A stretch of DNA of 64,000 nt from Mucilaginibacter dorajii (GTDB lineage: Bacteria > Bacteroidota > Bacteroidia > Sphingobacteriales > Sphingobacteriaceae): the NCBI RefSeq assembly GCF_024808255.1, contig NZ_JANTYS010000033.1:1-64000 (forward strand), read 5' to 3'. The notes under the pieces are model-generated. The model ran no database searches and was not told the origin of the DNA. It saw only the letters and a list, made by a program, of their open reading frames with translations. The translations under genes were made by a program, and so were the position numbers. Positions 9,327 through 17,944 of this stretch are shown piece by piece. Position 1 is the first letter of the stretch; each line of letters opens with the position of its first letter.

Positions 9327-10142
9327 GTGGAAAATAACTTCTCATTAGCCGGTAAGGTAATTGTAGTAACCGGCGGTACAGGAATATTAGGCAATGCTTT
9401 TGTAAACGGTATTGTTGCCGCGGGCGGCGCGGTTGGTATTTTAGGCCGCAACGCGCAGGTTGCCGAAGAACGCGCAGCAGCTATTAACCAAAACGGTGGT
9501 AAAGCAGTAGCCCTGGTTGCCGATGTTTTGAATGAGGCTGATTTAGAAGCCGCAAAAAACAAACTGTTGGATACCTTTGGCAAACTGGATGGCCTGGTGA
9601 ATGGGGCAGGGGGCAACATGCCGCAAGGCGTTTTACAACCCGATGAAGATATTTTTAAAATGAACATAGCCGGCATGAAAACCGTTATGGATTTGAATAC
9701 CTGGGGAACCATCATTCCTACCCAGATTTTTGGCGAAGCTATCGCCCAAACAGGTAAAGGGAGCATCGTCAATATTTCGTCAATGAACTCCAAACGTGCT
9801 ATCACCAAAGTGTTGGGCTATAATATTGGCAAGGCTGCGGTTGATTGTTATAACCAATGGTTTGCGGTTGAGCTGGCTAACCGGTATGGTGATGCCATCA
9901 GGATGAATGCCCTTGCACCCGGCTTTTTCCTTACCGAACAAAACCGTAACCTGTTAACCACGCCCGATGGAGGATATACCCAAAGAGGGCAACTGGCCAT
10001 TAACCAAACGCCGTTTAAACGTTTTGGTCACCCCGATGAATTGATTGGTGCATTGGTATGGCTGTTAAGCGATGCCTCAAAATTTGTAACCGGATCTATG
10101 ATCTGTGTGGATGGGGGATTTTCGATATTTGGCGGGGTGTAG
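9327..10142 (+). CDS. SDR family D-mannonate/fructuronate oxidoreductase (UxuB-type) or KduD-like
   Basis: This 271-residue classical short-chain dehydrogenase has the cofactor loop TGGTGILG (residues 15-22), the NGAGG motif at 92-96, and the catalytic Ser151/152, Tyr165 and Lys169 (YNIGK). A GTG start at 9327 is used because no ATG fits. The long form with the LNTWGTIIPTQIF region resembles SDR enzymes annotated as D-mannonate oxidoreductase in Bacteroidota and Bacillus. Because it follows kduI directly, a KduD role (reduction of the 2,5-diketo acid to 2-keto-3-deoxygluconate) is the main alternative. Either way it is a cytosolic uronate-catabolism step. Confidence 0.85.
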   Translation: MENNFSLAGKVIVVTGGTGILGNAFVNGIVAAGGAVGILGRNAQVAEERAAAINQNGGKAVALVADVLNEADLEAAKNKLLDTFGKLDGLVNGAGGNMPQGVLQPDEDIFKMNIAGMKTVMDLNTWGTIIPTQIFGEAIAQTGKGSIVNISSMNSKRAITKVLGYNIGKAAVDCYNQWFAVELANRYGDAIRMNALAPGFFLTEQNRNLLTTPDGGYTQRGQLAINQTPFKRFGHPDELIGALVWLLSDASKFVTGSMICVDGGFSIFGGV

Positions 10143-10154
10143 ATTTCTTTTTCT

Positions 10155-10258
10155 GTAGAGACGCAATATTTTGCGTCTCCCGCTATACAGGGCGAATTTA
10201 CATAGCCCATTTGCTTATTCGATTTGCACGCGGGAGACGCAAAATATTGCGTCTCTAC
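10155..10258. repeat. Inverted repeat of the GTAGAGACGC family
   Basis: Two perfect 29-base arms (10155-10183 and 10230-10258) enclose a 46-base centre. Each arm itself contains a GAGACGCAA/TTGCGTCTC dyad. The same GTAGAGACGC core recurs at 45640-45667. It follows the SDR stop by 12 bases and could act as a transcript-end hairpin. It is best read as an interspersed palindromic repeat. Confidence 0.85.
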
Positions 10259-10283
10259 GGGGGGCAGCCCTTTAAATTTTAGG

Positions 10284-10328
10284 TTTATTTCACATTTTTA
10301 GCTATTAGTTTTAAACTTGTGAAATAAA
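10284..10328. promoter_or_regulatory. Dyad upstream of the first LacI gene, possible operator
   Basis: Perfect 11-base arms, TTTATTTCACA (10284-10294) and TGTGAAATAAA (10318-10328), are separated by 23 bases. The second arm ends 15 bases before the LacI-type start codon. The position suits an autoregulatory site or a leader hairpin. The spacing is longer than a usual LacI operator, so the role is open. Confidence 0.45.
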
Positions 10329-10343
10329 TCTAAAGATCTGCTG

Positions 10344-11387
10344 ATGAAGTTTGGGGCTGTTACTATAAAAGATATTGCCAGGGAATTAGGGATCTCCACT
10401 TCGGCGGTTTCAAAAGCGCTGAAGGATAGTCACGAAATAGGCGAGAAAACAAAAAAACTGGTGCTTGAATGTGCCCAGCGCCTAAATTATACACCAAACT
10501 CTATGGCCCAGAGTTTAAAGCAGGGCAACAGCAAATTAATAGGCATCGTAGTATCTACTTTTGATAATAACTTTTTTGCGCAGGTAATTGACGGTATCGA
10601 ATCTGTGGCTTATGATAGGGGCTACAACGTGTTTGTTACCCAAACGCATGAATCATACGAATTGGAGAAGTTAAACGTTCATCATTTAACTTTTCGTTCT
10701 ATCGACGGGTTGTTGATCTCTCTATCAACTGAAACCCAGGATATCAGCCACCTCAAAGTATTACACGAACAAGGTTTACCTATTGTTTTTTTTGACAGGG
10801 TGAGCGATCAGATCGAAACCCACAAAGTAACCTCCGATAATTTAAAAGGGGCTTACGATGCCACAACGCAGCTTATAGAGGCTGGTTATCACAAAATCGC
10901 ACATATCACCAGTTCGCACAATGTTTCTATTACTACCGAAAGGTTAAAAGGCTACAGCCTTGCATTAGAGCACCATGGCATCGCCGTAAATGAAAATTAC
11001 ATCAAATACTGCCTGCATGGCGGCAAGGATGTGCCCGAGATTGAAAACGCGCTAAACGAATTGTTTTTATCTGCAGATAAGCCCGATGCCCTTTTTACCG
11101 CGTCTGACAGGATCACCACCACAACCCTTAAACTATTGCACAAACTGGGATACCAGATCCCGACTGACATAGCGCTGTTGGGTTTTACCAATACCCAACT
11201 GGCCGATGTAATGAACCCATCCTTGAGCACAGTATACCAGCCTTGTTTTGAAATGGGTAAAAAGGCCACCGAAATGCTTATTAACTTAATAGAAAGCCGG
11301 CGACCCGTTACCGAATTTGAAACAATAGTGCTGCCAACCGAGGTTTTTATCCGCGACTCATCGCAACCAACCAAATTTAACCTCTAA
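10344..11387 (+). CDS. LacI family transcriptional regulator
   Basis: This 347-residue regulator has an N-terminal LacI helix-turn-helix (residues about 7-28, ITIKDIARELGISTSAVSKAL), a hinge helix near NSMAQSLKQG, and a periplasmic-binding-protein-like sensor domain from residue 62 (LIGIVVSTFDNNFFA) to the end. Such proteins usually repress sugar-use genes until a sugar or sugar acid binds. It lies between the uronate genes and the downstream enzymes, so its ligand is plausibly a uronate intermediate or rhamnose. A dyad 15-60 bases upstream may be its own operator. The ligand is inferred from context only. Confidence 0.93.
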   Translation: MKFGAVTIKDIARELGISTSAVSKALKDSHEIGEKTKKLVLECAQRLNYTPNSMAQSLKQGNSKLIGIVVSTFDNNFFAQVIDGIESVAYDRGYNVFVTQTHESYELEKLNVHHLTFRSIDGLLISLSTETQDISHLKVLHEQGLPIVFFDRVSDQIETHKVTSDNLKGAYDATTQLIEAGYHKIAHITSSHNVSITTERLKGYSLALEHHGIAVNENYIKYCLHGGKDVPEIENALNELFLSADKPDALFTASDRITTTTLKLLHKLGYQIPTDIALLGFTNTQLADVMNPSLSTVYQPCFEMGKKATEMLINLIESRRPVTEFETIVLPTEVFIRDSSQPTKFNL

Positions 11388-11436
11388 AACGATTTTTTTT
11401 CAATCAAATGGCTTTTTTTCAATTTCTTAAGCTATC

Positions 11437-11469
11437 TTGCTACGCAAACGATGTAGTAAATTATCTTTG
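11437..11469 (+). promoter_or_regulatory. Candidate Bacteroidota promoter for the DUF4350 gene
   Basis: A -7 box TATCTTTG (11462-11469) matches TAnnTTTG exactly, with TTG at 11437-11439 and a 22-base gap. The spacing is at the long end for this promoter class. The start codon lies 85 bases downstream, so transcription of the DUF4350-LacI-hydrolase run may begin here. Confidence 0.5.
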
Positions 11470-11554
11470 CTCATATTTTGGTAAAGCCTATGCCCCGCAA
11501 TATATTTGATAACCAATTGTTAAAATAATTAATTCAAAAAACGAAGTCGTAATT

Positions 11555-12361
11555 ATGAATCAGAATCACAGGTTATCTTTTAAAAAAATATTATTGTGGT
11601 GCCTTCTGGTATTGCCTGCATGTTTTTCAGCAAACGCGCAGGTAGTTACTTTAGATTATTATTTTAATCACGAAGTACACACCAATGCCGATGGCCAAAA
11701 GCAACGCTTTCACTATTTGTGGGACGAAACCGCAAACACAGGTTTTTCTATATGGAGGTATGCCTTTAAAAAATTGGGGGCAACATTGGATACCCTTGGC
11801 GAAGCCCCAACCGTAGCTAACCTCAAAAAGTCGGCGGTATATATTATTGTCGATCCGGATACCAAAAAAGAAAACCCCGATCCTAATTATATTAATGAAA
11901 ACGATGCCTCGGCTATTGCCAGATGGGTAAAAGGTGGTGGAGTACTGGTAATGCTGGCTAATGATAGTGCCAATGTGGAACTGCCTCATTTTAATATCCT
12001 GGCTGCAAAGTTTGGAATGCATTTTAACAACGATTTGCAAAACCACGTGATAAATGACGATCATTTTGATGACGGCGCCATTGTTACCACTGGTAACGCC
12101 ATGTTTGCCACTGCGGGCAATATTTTCATGAAGGACGTATGCTCTATAGCAATCAGCGGCCCTGCAAAGGCGGCCCTAAAAAAGAATGGAGTGGTTATCA
12201 TAGCCACGGCAAAATATGGCAAAGGAACAGTGATGGCCGTTGGCGATCCCTGGTTATACAACGAGTATACAAACGGGAGGCTGCCCGTCCGTTTTGAAAA
12301 TGATAAGGCAGCAAATGATGTATCGGCCTGGTTGTTAAAACAAATACCGGCCCCCCAATAG
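11555..12361 (+). CDS. Secreted DUF4350-domain protein
   Basis: This 268-residue exported protein has a signal segment (about 1-29, ending FSANAQ). The rest resembles the DUF4350 region that in many Bacteroidota is the C-terminal part of GH88/GH105 unsaturated rhamnogalacturonyl hydrolases. I base this on the pattern YYFNHE...FHYLWDE...TGFSIWRYAF, then VYIIVDPDTKKENPDPNY, then IARWVKGGGVLVMLAND. The segment GKGTVMAVGDPW near residue 225 resembles a GATase-like fold. The (alpha/alpha)6 catalytic domain is absent, so this is a stand-alone accessory domain. It lies between two LacI genes, 24 bases before the second. A glycan-binding or scaffolding role is only a guess. Confidence 0.75.
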   Translation: MNQNHRLSFKKILLWCLLVLPACFSANAQVVTLDYYFNHEVHTNADGQKQRFHYLWDETANTGFSIWRYAFKKLGATLDTLGEAPTVANLKKSAVYIIVDPDTKKENPDPNYINENDASAIARWVKGGGVLVMLANDSANVELPHFNILAAKFGMHFNNDLQNHVINDDHFDDGAIVTTGNAMFATAGNIFMKDVCSIAISGPAKAALKKNGVVIIATAKYGKGTVMAVGDPWLYNEYTNGRLPVRFENDKAANDVSAWLLKQIPAPQ

Positions 12362-12384
12362 ACGTATTTTATATCGCGGCGTAA

Positions 12385-13413
12385 ATGAAAAAAAAGGTTT
12401 CCATTAAAGATATTGCTGCACAGCTAAATATTTCTATCACTACCGTTTCGTTGATCTTAAACGGTAAATCAAAACAGGTTGGCTTAAGTGAAGCCCAAAC
12501 CGAACGGGTTTTAAAGTATGTGGAAGAAATTGGTTACAAACCCAATATGCTGGCTAAAAGCCTGCGTACCGGTAAAACCAAAATTATCTGCCTGCTTATT
12601 GAAGATATTGCCGATCCGTTTTTCTCAACAGTGGCAGCCCACGTAGAAGAATTGCTGAATCAGCATGGCTACAAGATCATCTACGGCAGCACCAAAAATC
12701 AAACTGCCAAAGCCATCGAACTGATAGACCTGTTCAGAGACAGGCATGTAGATGGCTTTATTATATGCCCGCCAGAGGGTTTAGAAAGTGATATCACCGG
12801 TTTGCTTAATGAGCGTATCCCCCTGGTTTTGTTTGACAGGTATTATAAAACAATCGATACCGATACGGTAATAGTTGACAACCTGGAAAGCGCCTGCAAA
12901 GCGGTGAACTATTTAATTGAGCATAATTATAAGAATATTGGCTTCGTAACGCTCGATTCTGAACAAACCCAAATGCAGGACCGTTTGCAGGGCTATGAAA
13001 AAGCTATTACCGATCACGGTTTTACATCTTATATCAAAAAGCTAAGTTTTTCCAAGGTAAATCAAACCGGTATTGACGATATTGTTCAGTTCCTTACCGA
13101 AAATCCACAAATAGACGCGCTTTTTTTTGGAACAAATTATCTTACCCTTAAGGGTATTGAGGCGCTTGATAGATTGGAGTTGAGTATCCCCGGGAACATG
13201 GGCGTGATTTCTTTTGACGATCATGATGTGTTTAAACTGTTTAAGCCCGGTATCACCGCCATGGCGCAACCCATATCGCAAATATCAGAGCAAATGGTGA
13301 ACCTGCTTTTAGAGCAGATAGACAGTACCGAAGCAGATCGTAAAAGGAAAAAGATCATTGTTCCTGCCATTATCAGGATCAGGCAATCATCGGTAACAAA
13401 AACCGATAATTAA
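12385..13413 (+). CDS. LacI family transcriptional regulator
   Basis: This second LacI-type regulator of the locus is 342 residues long. The DNA-binding domain is at residues 3-24 (VSIKDIAAQLNISITTVSLIL), followed by a hinge and the sensor domain from residue 62 (IICLLIEDIADPFFS). It is clearly divergent from the first LacI protein, so the pair is not a recent duplication. It is co-directional with the DUF4350 gene and the BNR-4 gene 45 bases on. Two regulators of one family in one locus may read two different sugars, such as a uronate and rhamnose. That is inference. Confidence 0.93.
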   Translation: MKKKVSIKDIAAQLNISITTVSLILNGKSKQVGLSEAQTERVLKYVEEIGYKPNMLAKSLRTGKTKIICLLIEDIADPFFSTVAAHVEELLNQHGYKIIYGSTKNQTAKAIELIDLFRDRHVDGFIICPPEGLESDITGLLNERIPLVLFDRYYKTIDTDTVIVDNLESACKAVNYLIEHNYKNIGFVTLDSEQTQMQDRLQGYEKAITDHGFTSYIKKLSFSKVNQTGIDDIVQFLTENPQIDALFFGTNYLTLKGIEALDRLELSIPGNMGVISFDDHDVFKLFKPGITAMAQPISQISEQMVNLLLEQIDSTEADRKRKKIIVPAIIRIRQSSVTKTDN

Positions 13414-13457
13414 TTACCCGATCTGCGTAAATATTATCCTTTAGCTTGAATATATAG

Positions 13458-14786
13458 ATGCTGCTAAACCATTATAAAATTAAAAGGATATTTTTGTGTT
13501 TGCTGATGGCAGTGGTTTATCAAACAGCCATTGCGCAGGTAAGCACCATTGCTGCTAATGGTTGGGCCAGTAATTCTATCAACACAGTTATCTTTCGTAA
13601 AAACTCATTGGTTACGTTCAAGGGGATTCAATATGCTGCCTTTTATGATGATGAGCAATATGTGGTGCTGGCAAAAAGGAAACAAACCTCATCAACATGG
13701 CAAACCCGGCGCACGGTTTATAAAGGCGATGTGGCCGATGCCCATAAAAGCATCAGCATTATGGTTGATGGCGATGGATATTTACATGTAACCTGGGGGC
13801 ACCACAACCAGCCCCTGAATTATTGCCGGAGTTTAAGTCCGGGCAGTTTGGAGCTAACCCCAAAAATGCAGATGACCGGTGCAAAAGAGGATAAACTAAC
13901 TTATCCCGAATTTTATAAAATGCCAGGTGGCGATCTGTTGTTTTTTTATCGCGATGGTGCATCGGGTAATGGCAACCTGGTGTTGAACAGGTACCAGCTA
14001 AAAACAAAAACCTGGGTACAAGTGCAAAACAACCTTATTGATGGCGAAGGCAAGCGTAACGCTTACTGGCAGGCCACCATAGATGCAAAAGGTACGTTGC
14101 ACTTATCGTGGGTGTGGCGCGAGTCGCCGGATGTAGCCAGTAACCACGACCTTTGTTATGCGCAATCTACCGATGGCGGTCTAACCTGGCAAAAGCTTTC
14201 CGGCGAGAAATATGTACTCCCCATTACCGCGACAACTGCCGAATATGCCTGTATCATCCCGCAAAAAAGTGAGCTGATTAATCAAACTTCTATGTTTGCC
14301 GATGATGAAGGGCATCCCTATATCGCCACTTACTGGCAAGGCGCAAATGATAAGGTGCCACAGTATCAGCTTGTTTATAATATTGGCAACCAGTGGCAAA
14401 TAGCCGATCTTGGTTTTCGTAAAACGTCATTCAGCCTGGGGGGGACGGGTACCAAAAGCATCCCTGTTTCGCGGCCCCAGATATTGGCCTGGAAGCGCGG
14501 AGCAAATATAGCTGTCGCGCTGGTTTTTAGAGATGAAGAGCGGGGTAGTAAGGTATCTATAGCTATAAATGATAATTTGAAAAGTAACAACTGGCAACTT
14601 AATGATCTCAGTACTGAGTCGATAGGATCCTGGGAGCCAACTTATGATACTGAACTTTGGAAGGATAAAAAGATCCTTAACCTGTTTGTGCAGAAAACCA
14701 CGCAAATAGATGGCGAAGGCAACGCCAAAACTACACCACAGCCGGTGCAGGTGTTAGAATGGAAACCATCACCAGAAAAAAAGTAA
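13458..14786 (+). CDS. Secreted BNR-4 repeat beta-propeller, putative polysaccharide lyase
   Basis: This 442-residue exported protein has a signal peptide of about 26 residues (ending TAIAQ). The rest fits the BNR-4 seven-bladed propeller family, with DGDGYLHVTWGHHNQPLNYC, YPEFYKMPGGDLLFFYRDG and TDGGLTWQKL. Several polysaccharide lyase families that cut next to glucuronate, including ulvan lyases and rhamnose-glucuronate lyases, use this fold with His and Tyr catalysts. A His pair in GHHN near residue 114 and Tyr residues in the YP and YR motifs are present. The neighbouring kduI and rhamnose mutarotase fit the products of such a lyase. The exact family cannot be set without alignment. Confidence 0.7.
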   Translation: MLLNHYKIKRIFLCLLMAVVYQTAIAQVSTIAANGWASNSINTVIFRKNSLVTFKGIQYAAFYDDEQYVVLAKRKQTSSTWQTRRTVYKGDVADAHKSISIMVDGDGYLHVTWGHHNQPLNYCRSLSPGSLELTPKMQMTGAKEDKLTYPEFYKMPGGDLLFFYRDGASGNGNLVLNRYQLKTKTWVQVQNNLIDGEGKRNAYWQATIDAKGTLHLSWVWRESPDVASNHDLCYAQSTDGGLTWQKLSGEKYVLPITATTAEYACIIPQKSELINQTSMFADDEGHPYIATYWQGANDKVPQYQLVYNIGNQWQIADLGFRKTSFSLGGTGTKSIPVSRPQILAWKRGANIAVALVFRDEERGSKVSIAINDNLKSNNWQLNDLSTESIGSWEPTYDTELWKDKKILNLFVQKTTQIDGEGNAKTTPQPVQVLEWKPSPEKK

Positions 14787-14804
14787 TGTTTAATTGAATT
14801 GCTG

Positions 14805-16037
14805 ATGAAAAAGATCATATTTTATTTTCTGCTGATAGCCTCACCCTTTGTATCATCGGCACAAAAAAAACATGATGAACCAGCATCAACCCGAAAACTT
14901 TGGCTAAACTACCTGGATAGGGTAGCCCGCCCGGTAATGTCAAACCTGGCTGCCGATCAGTTGAAGGAAAAAATGCCCATGCTGCTATCCGATAGGGTAG
15001 ATAACAAAGAAAGCCGTACTAAAGTGGGTTACCTGGAAGCTTTCGGCCGCACGTTAAGCGGTATATCCCCGTGGCTGCAGCTGGAAGGTGGCGATGCTGA
15101 TGAGGTAAAGCTGCGCGATCAATACCGCCAATGGGCATTAAAGGCTATTGCCAATGCCGTAAACCCGCAAGCTAAAGATTATTTGCAATGGACAGGTGGG
15201 CAACCGCTGGTTGACGCATCATTTGTAGCCCTGGCATTGGTGAGGGCACCCTGGCTATGGGAACATTTGGATGAAAAGGTTAAGGGACAGGTAACCGATG
15301 TGCTGAAAGCCACCCGTAGCACAGTGCCGGTATACTCAAACTGGATATTATTTTCGGGGATGATAGAAGCCTTTTTATGCAAGTATGATTTGGGGTACGA
15401 TCTCGTACGTGTGGAGTTTGGCATCCGCGAATTTACCCAGCACTGGTATGTAGGCGATGGCATGTACGCCGATGGGATGAATTTCCATTTAGATTATTAT
15501 AACAGCATCGTCATTCAACCCTATCTGAGCACTATTCTGGATGAAATAAACGCTAAAAAGAAGACCTATCTGCATGAGCAGCAACAGCAACTCATCATCG
15601 GTCAGCGTTATGCCGAAATATTGGAGCGCTTGATCAACACAGACGGCAGTTATCCTGCAACAGGCAGGTCAATTGTATACCGGAGTGGTGTTTTTCATCA
15701 CCTGGCCAATGTGGCCTATAAAAAGCAATTACCCGAAAGTTTGAAACCGGCCCAGGTACGATGCGCCTTAACCGCCATGATCAAAAAAACATTAGGTGCC
15801 CCGCAAACTTTTACTGCAGATGGCTGGCTTAACATTGGCTTATATGGTAAACAACCGGGTTTGGCCGATTTTTATATCACCACGGGCAGCCTGTATATCT
15901 GCAGCAATGTATTTGTGCCGCTTGGTTTGCCCGCAACGGATTCGTTCTGGGCCGATCCTGATGAACCCTGGACTGCAATAAAGATCTGGAGCGGACAGGA
16001 TGTGCCCGCCGATCATGCCCTCGACATTAAAAAATAA
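14805..16037 (+). CDS. Secreted DUF2264 domain protein
   Basis: This protein of 410 residues is counted from ATG at 14805; the frame also offers TTG and CTG codons just upstream, but ATG gives a clean signal peptide (MKKIIFYFLLIASPFVSSAQ). The body fits DUF2264, a family with an all-helical, probably (alpha/alpha)-barrel fold that often sits among pectin- and rhamnogalacturonan-degrading enzymes. Recognisable parts are KLWLNYLDRVARPVMSNLA at the start and WYVGDGMYADGMNFHLDYYN near residue 220, where Asp and Tyr residues could form an active site. The activity is unknown. It starts 18 bases after the BNR-4 gene, so they are probably translated from one mRNA. Confidence 0.8.
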   Translation: MKKIIFYFLLIASPFVSSAQKKHDEPASTRKLWLNYLDRVARPVMSNLAADQLKEKMPMLLSDRVDNKESRTKVGYLEAFGRTLSGISPWLQLEGGDADEVKLRDQYRQWALKAIANAVNPQAKDYLQWTGGQPLVDASFVALALVRAPWLWEHLDEKVKGQVTDVLKATRSTVPVYSNWILFSGMIEAFLCKYDLGYDLVRVEFGIREFTQHWYVGDGMYADGMNFHLDYYNSIVIQPYLSTILDEINAKKKTYLHEQQQQLIIGQRYAEILERLINTDGSYPATGRSIVYRSGVFHHLANVAYKKQLPESLKPAQVRCALTAMIKKTLGAPQTFTADGWLNIGLYGKQPGLADFYITTGSLYICSNVFVPLGLPATDSFWADPDEPWTAIKIWSGQDVPADHALDIKK

Positions 16038-16053
16038 CTGGATACACTATACT

Positions 16054-17160
16054 ATGAAACCATACCGATTTTTATTGTCTGCCTTATTGCTTTTAAGCAG
16101 TCTGGCAAACGCCCAAAGCAAATTAATCGCTTTTACCCCAGGCACTATATGGCCCGATAATAATGGCTTACATATCAATGCGCACGGCGGCGGAATGCTC
16201 TATAAAAATGGCACCTACTACTGGTTTGGCGAACATAAAATAGCTGGCGATGCCGGTAACCGGGCAATGGTTGGCGTGCATTGCTATTCGTCGAAAGATT
16301 TGTATAACTGGAAGGATGAGGGAATAGCGCTGGCTGTTTCGCCCGATTCTACCAATGATATTGCCAAAGGTTGTATCCTTGAGCGCCCCAAGGTGATTTA
16401 TAACCCAAAGACAAAAAAATATGTAATGTGGTTTCACCTGGAATTGCGTGGCCAGGGTTATAAAGCCGCCCGCGCCGGGGTAGCCACGGCCGATAAAGTT
16501 TCTGGTCCGTATACTTTTATCAAAAGCTATCGCCCTAACGCGGGGTTTATGCCGCTATATCCTGAAGGAACGCCCGATAATGAGAAGGTAAATTGTACCC
16601 ATCCAACAAATGAAAGTGAAGGCTTCTTTTGCCGTGACCTACCCGGTGGACAAATGGCCCGCGATATGAATGTGTTTGTAGATGATGACGGTAAGGCTTA
16701 TCACATATTTTCGGCAGAAGAGAATTACACGCTGGATATTGCCGAGTTAAATGATAACTACACCGGCCATACAGGCAAGTTTGCCCGGGTATATGCCGGT
16801 CACCAAACCGAAGCGCCTGCCATATTTAAACATAAGGGCATTTATTACATGATTGGCTCGGGCACAACGGGCTGGGCACCAAACCCGGCACGCTGGTTTA
16901 CAGCCAAATCTATTTATGGTCCCTGGACGTACCACGGTAATCCATGCATAGGTAAAGGATCTGAAATTACTTTTGGGGGCCAAAGTACTTACGTGCTGCC
17001 GGTAACCGGTAAAAAAGACGCCTTTATTTTTATGGCCGATAAATGGACTCCTAAAGATGCGATAGATGGTCGCTACCTGTGGCTGCCTGTTACTTTTAAA
17101 GGTGATGATATCGAGATCAGCTGGATGGATAAATGGGATTTAAGCGTATTTAAAAAGTAA
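16054..17160 (+). CDS. Secreted glycoside hydrolase family 43 protein
   Basis: This 368-residue GH43 five-bladed propeller is started at 16054, where the signal peptide (ending SSLANAQ) begins; an upstream in-frame start overlaps the previous gene and is unlikely. The segment INAHGGGMLYKNGTYYWFGE resembles the exo-beta-1,3-galactanase-like GH43 subfamilies. Characterised enzymes there have a Glu acid and use a Gln in place of the usual Asp base. Candidate residues are Glu in TEAPAIFKHKG near 250 and Gln in FGGQSTYVL near 310. The locus suggests removal of a galactose or arabinose cap from a rhamnose- and uronate-bearing glycan. The substrate is inferred. Confidence 0.82.
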   Translation: MKPYRFLLSALLLLSSLANAQSKLIAFTPGTIWPDNNGLHINAHGGGMLYKNGTYYWFGEHKIAGDAGNRAMVGVHCYSSKDLYNWKDEGIALAVSPDSTNDIAKGCILERPKVIYNPKTKKYVMWFHLELRGQGYKAARAGVATADKVSGPYTFIKSYRPNAGFMPLYPEGTPDNEKVNCTHPTNESEGFFCRDLPGGQMARDMNVFVDDDGKAYHIFSAEENYTLDIAELNDNYTGHTGKFARVYAGHQTEAPAIFKHKGIYYMIGSGTTGWAPNPARWFTAKSIYGPWTYHGNPCIGKGSEITFGGQSTYVLPVTGKKDAFIFMADKWTPKDAIDGRYLWLPVTFKGDDIEISWMDKWDLSVFKK

Positions 17161-17164
17161 GCAT

Positions 17165-17479
17165 ATGCAACAATTGGCTTTTAAAATGAAACTCTTCCCC
17201 GGCAAAGCGCAGGAGTATAAAAAGCGCCATGATGAGATCTGGCCCGAGCTTGTGGCATTGCTAAAACAAAGTGGCATCAGCGATTATTATATTTACCTGG
17301 ATGAAGAAACCAATATCCTTTTTGGTACTTACAAGGTAGCCGATATTGATGCGCTTGAGGTATTGCCGCGAAACCCGGTTATGCAAAAATGGTGGCAGCA
17401 CATGAGCGATATCATGGAAAGCAATACCGATCATTCGCCGGTTAGCAGTCCGTTGGTTGGTATGTTTTATTTGGAGTAG
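17165..17479 (+). CDS. rhaM: L-rhamnose mutarotase
   Basis: This 104-residue enzyme interconverts alpha- and beta-L-rhamnose and so speeds entry of rhamnose into catabolism. Length and catalytic residues match E. coli RhaM at identical positions: Tyr18 (QEYKK), His22 (RHDEIWPEL), Tyr41 (SDYYIY) and Trp76/Trp77 (KWWQHM). It begins 4 bases after the GH43 stop, so it belongs to that operon. It is the clearest sign that the glycan handled here contains rhamnose. Rhamnose isomerase, kinase and aldolase genes are not in the window. Confidence 0.92.
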   Translation: MQQLAFKMKLFPGKAQEYKKRHDEIWPELVALLKQSGISDYYIYLDEETNILFGTYKVADIDALEVLPRNPVMQKWWQHMSDIMESNTDHSPVSSPLVGMFYLE

Positions 17480-17543
17480 GTTTTAGATTTAGAAAACGTT
17501 TTTTACGAATCGTCGTTCCTTCCCTCCATTACAAATCTACGAT

Positions 17544-17776
17544 GTCATTGCGAAGCAATCGCGAACTATGCAGATCCGCCCTGTATAGCATGCGATTGCT
17601 TCGTTCCTACCCATGACAAATATAAAAATATGTCATTGCGAGCGCAGCGTGGCAATCTCGTAGCCATACAGAGCGAATATGCATGGCGACGAGATTGCTT
17701 CGTTCCTCGCAATGACAAGAGGGCGATGTTGTCATTTCCACCTTCACAGTCCGCGGATTTTACTACTCGCAATGAC
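17544..17776. repeat. Cluster of GTCATTGCGA inverted repeats
   Basis: The 465-base gap between rhaM and the next gene is filled with palindromic repeats. One unit is a degenerate pair (17544-17617, GTCATTGCGAAGCAATCGCG with GCGATTGCTTCG). A second has clean termini (GTCATTGCGAG at 17632, CTCGCAATGAC at 17706-17716). A third right end lies at 17766-17776. The family recurs at 54953-55093. It is AGATTGCTTCG-type intergenic repeat DNA, and a long leftward extension of the next coding frame through it is not real. Confidence 0.85.
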
Positions 17777-17944
17777 ATGGCTTTATATTGTGATCCCACC
17801 TCTATAGTCCCCGGATTTAACACCAGCAATCCCAATCCATTAAAGCCCGTACAAAAAATTCGGACCTTTTCATTTCTTGTTGTAGGTCAAGTTTTGTGGG
17901 GATATTGCACCGTAAATTTGATGTCAATAAACAAAAGCAACATC

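Noticed and set aside
9305..9808. 167-codon minus-strand frame opposite the uronate SDR
   Set aside because: The sense gene has every SDR motif in place; the antisense translation is Ala/Pro/Phe-rich mirror sequence.
17630..17944. 105-codon N-terminal extension of the VOC protein
   Set aside because: The extension is GTCATTGCGA repeat DNA. The VOC domain starts at the ATG at 17945.
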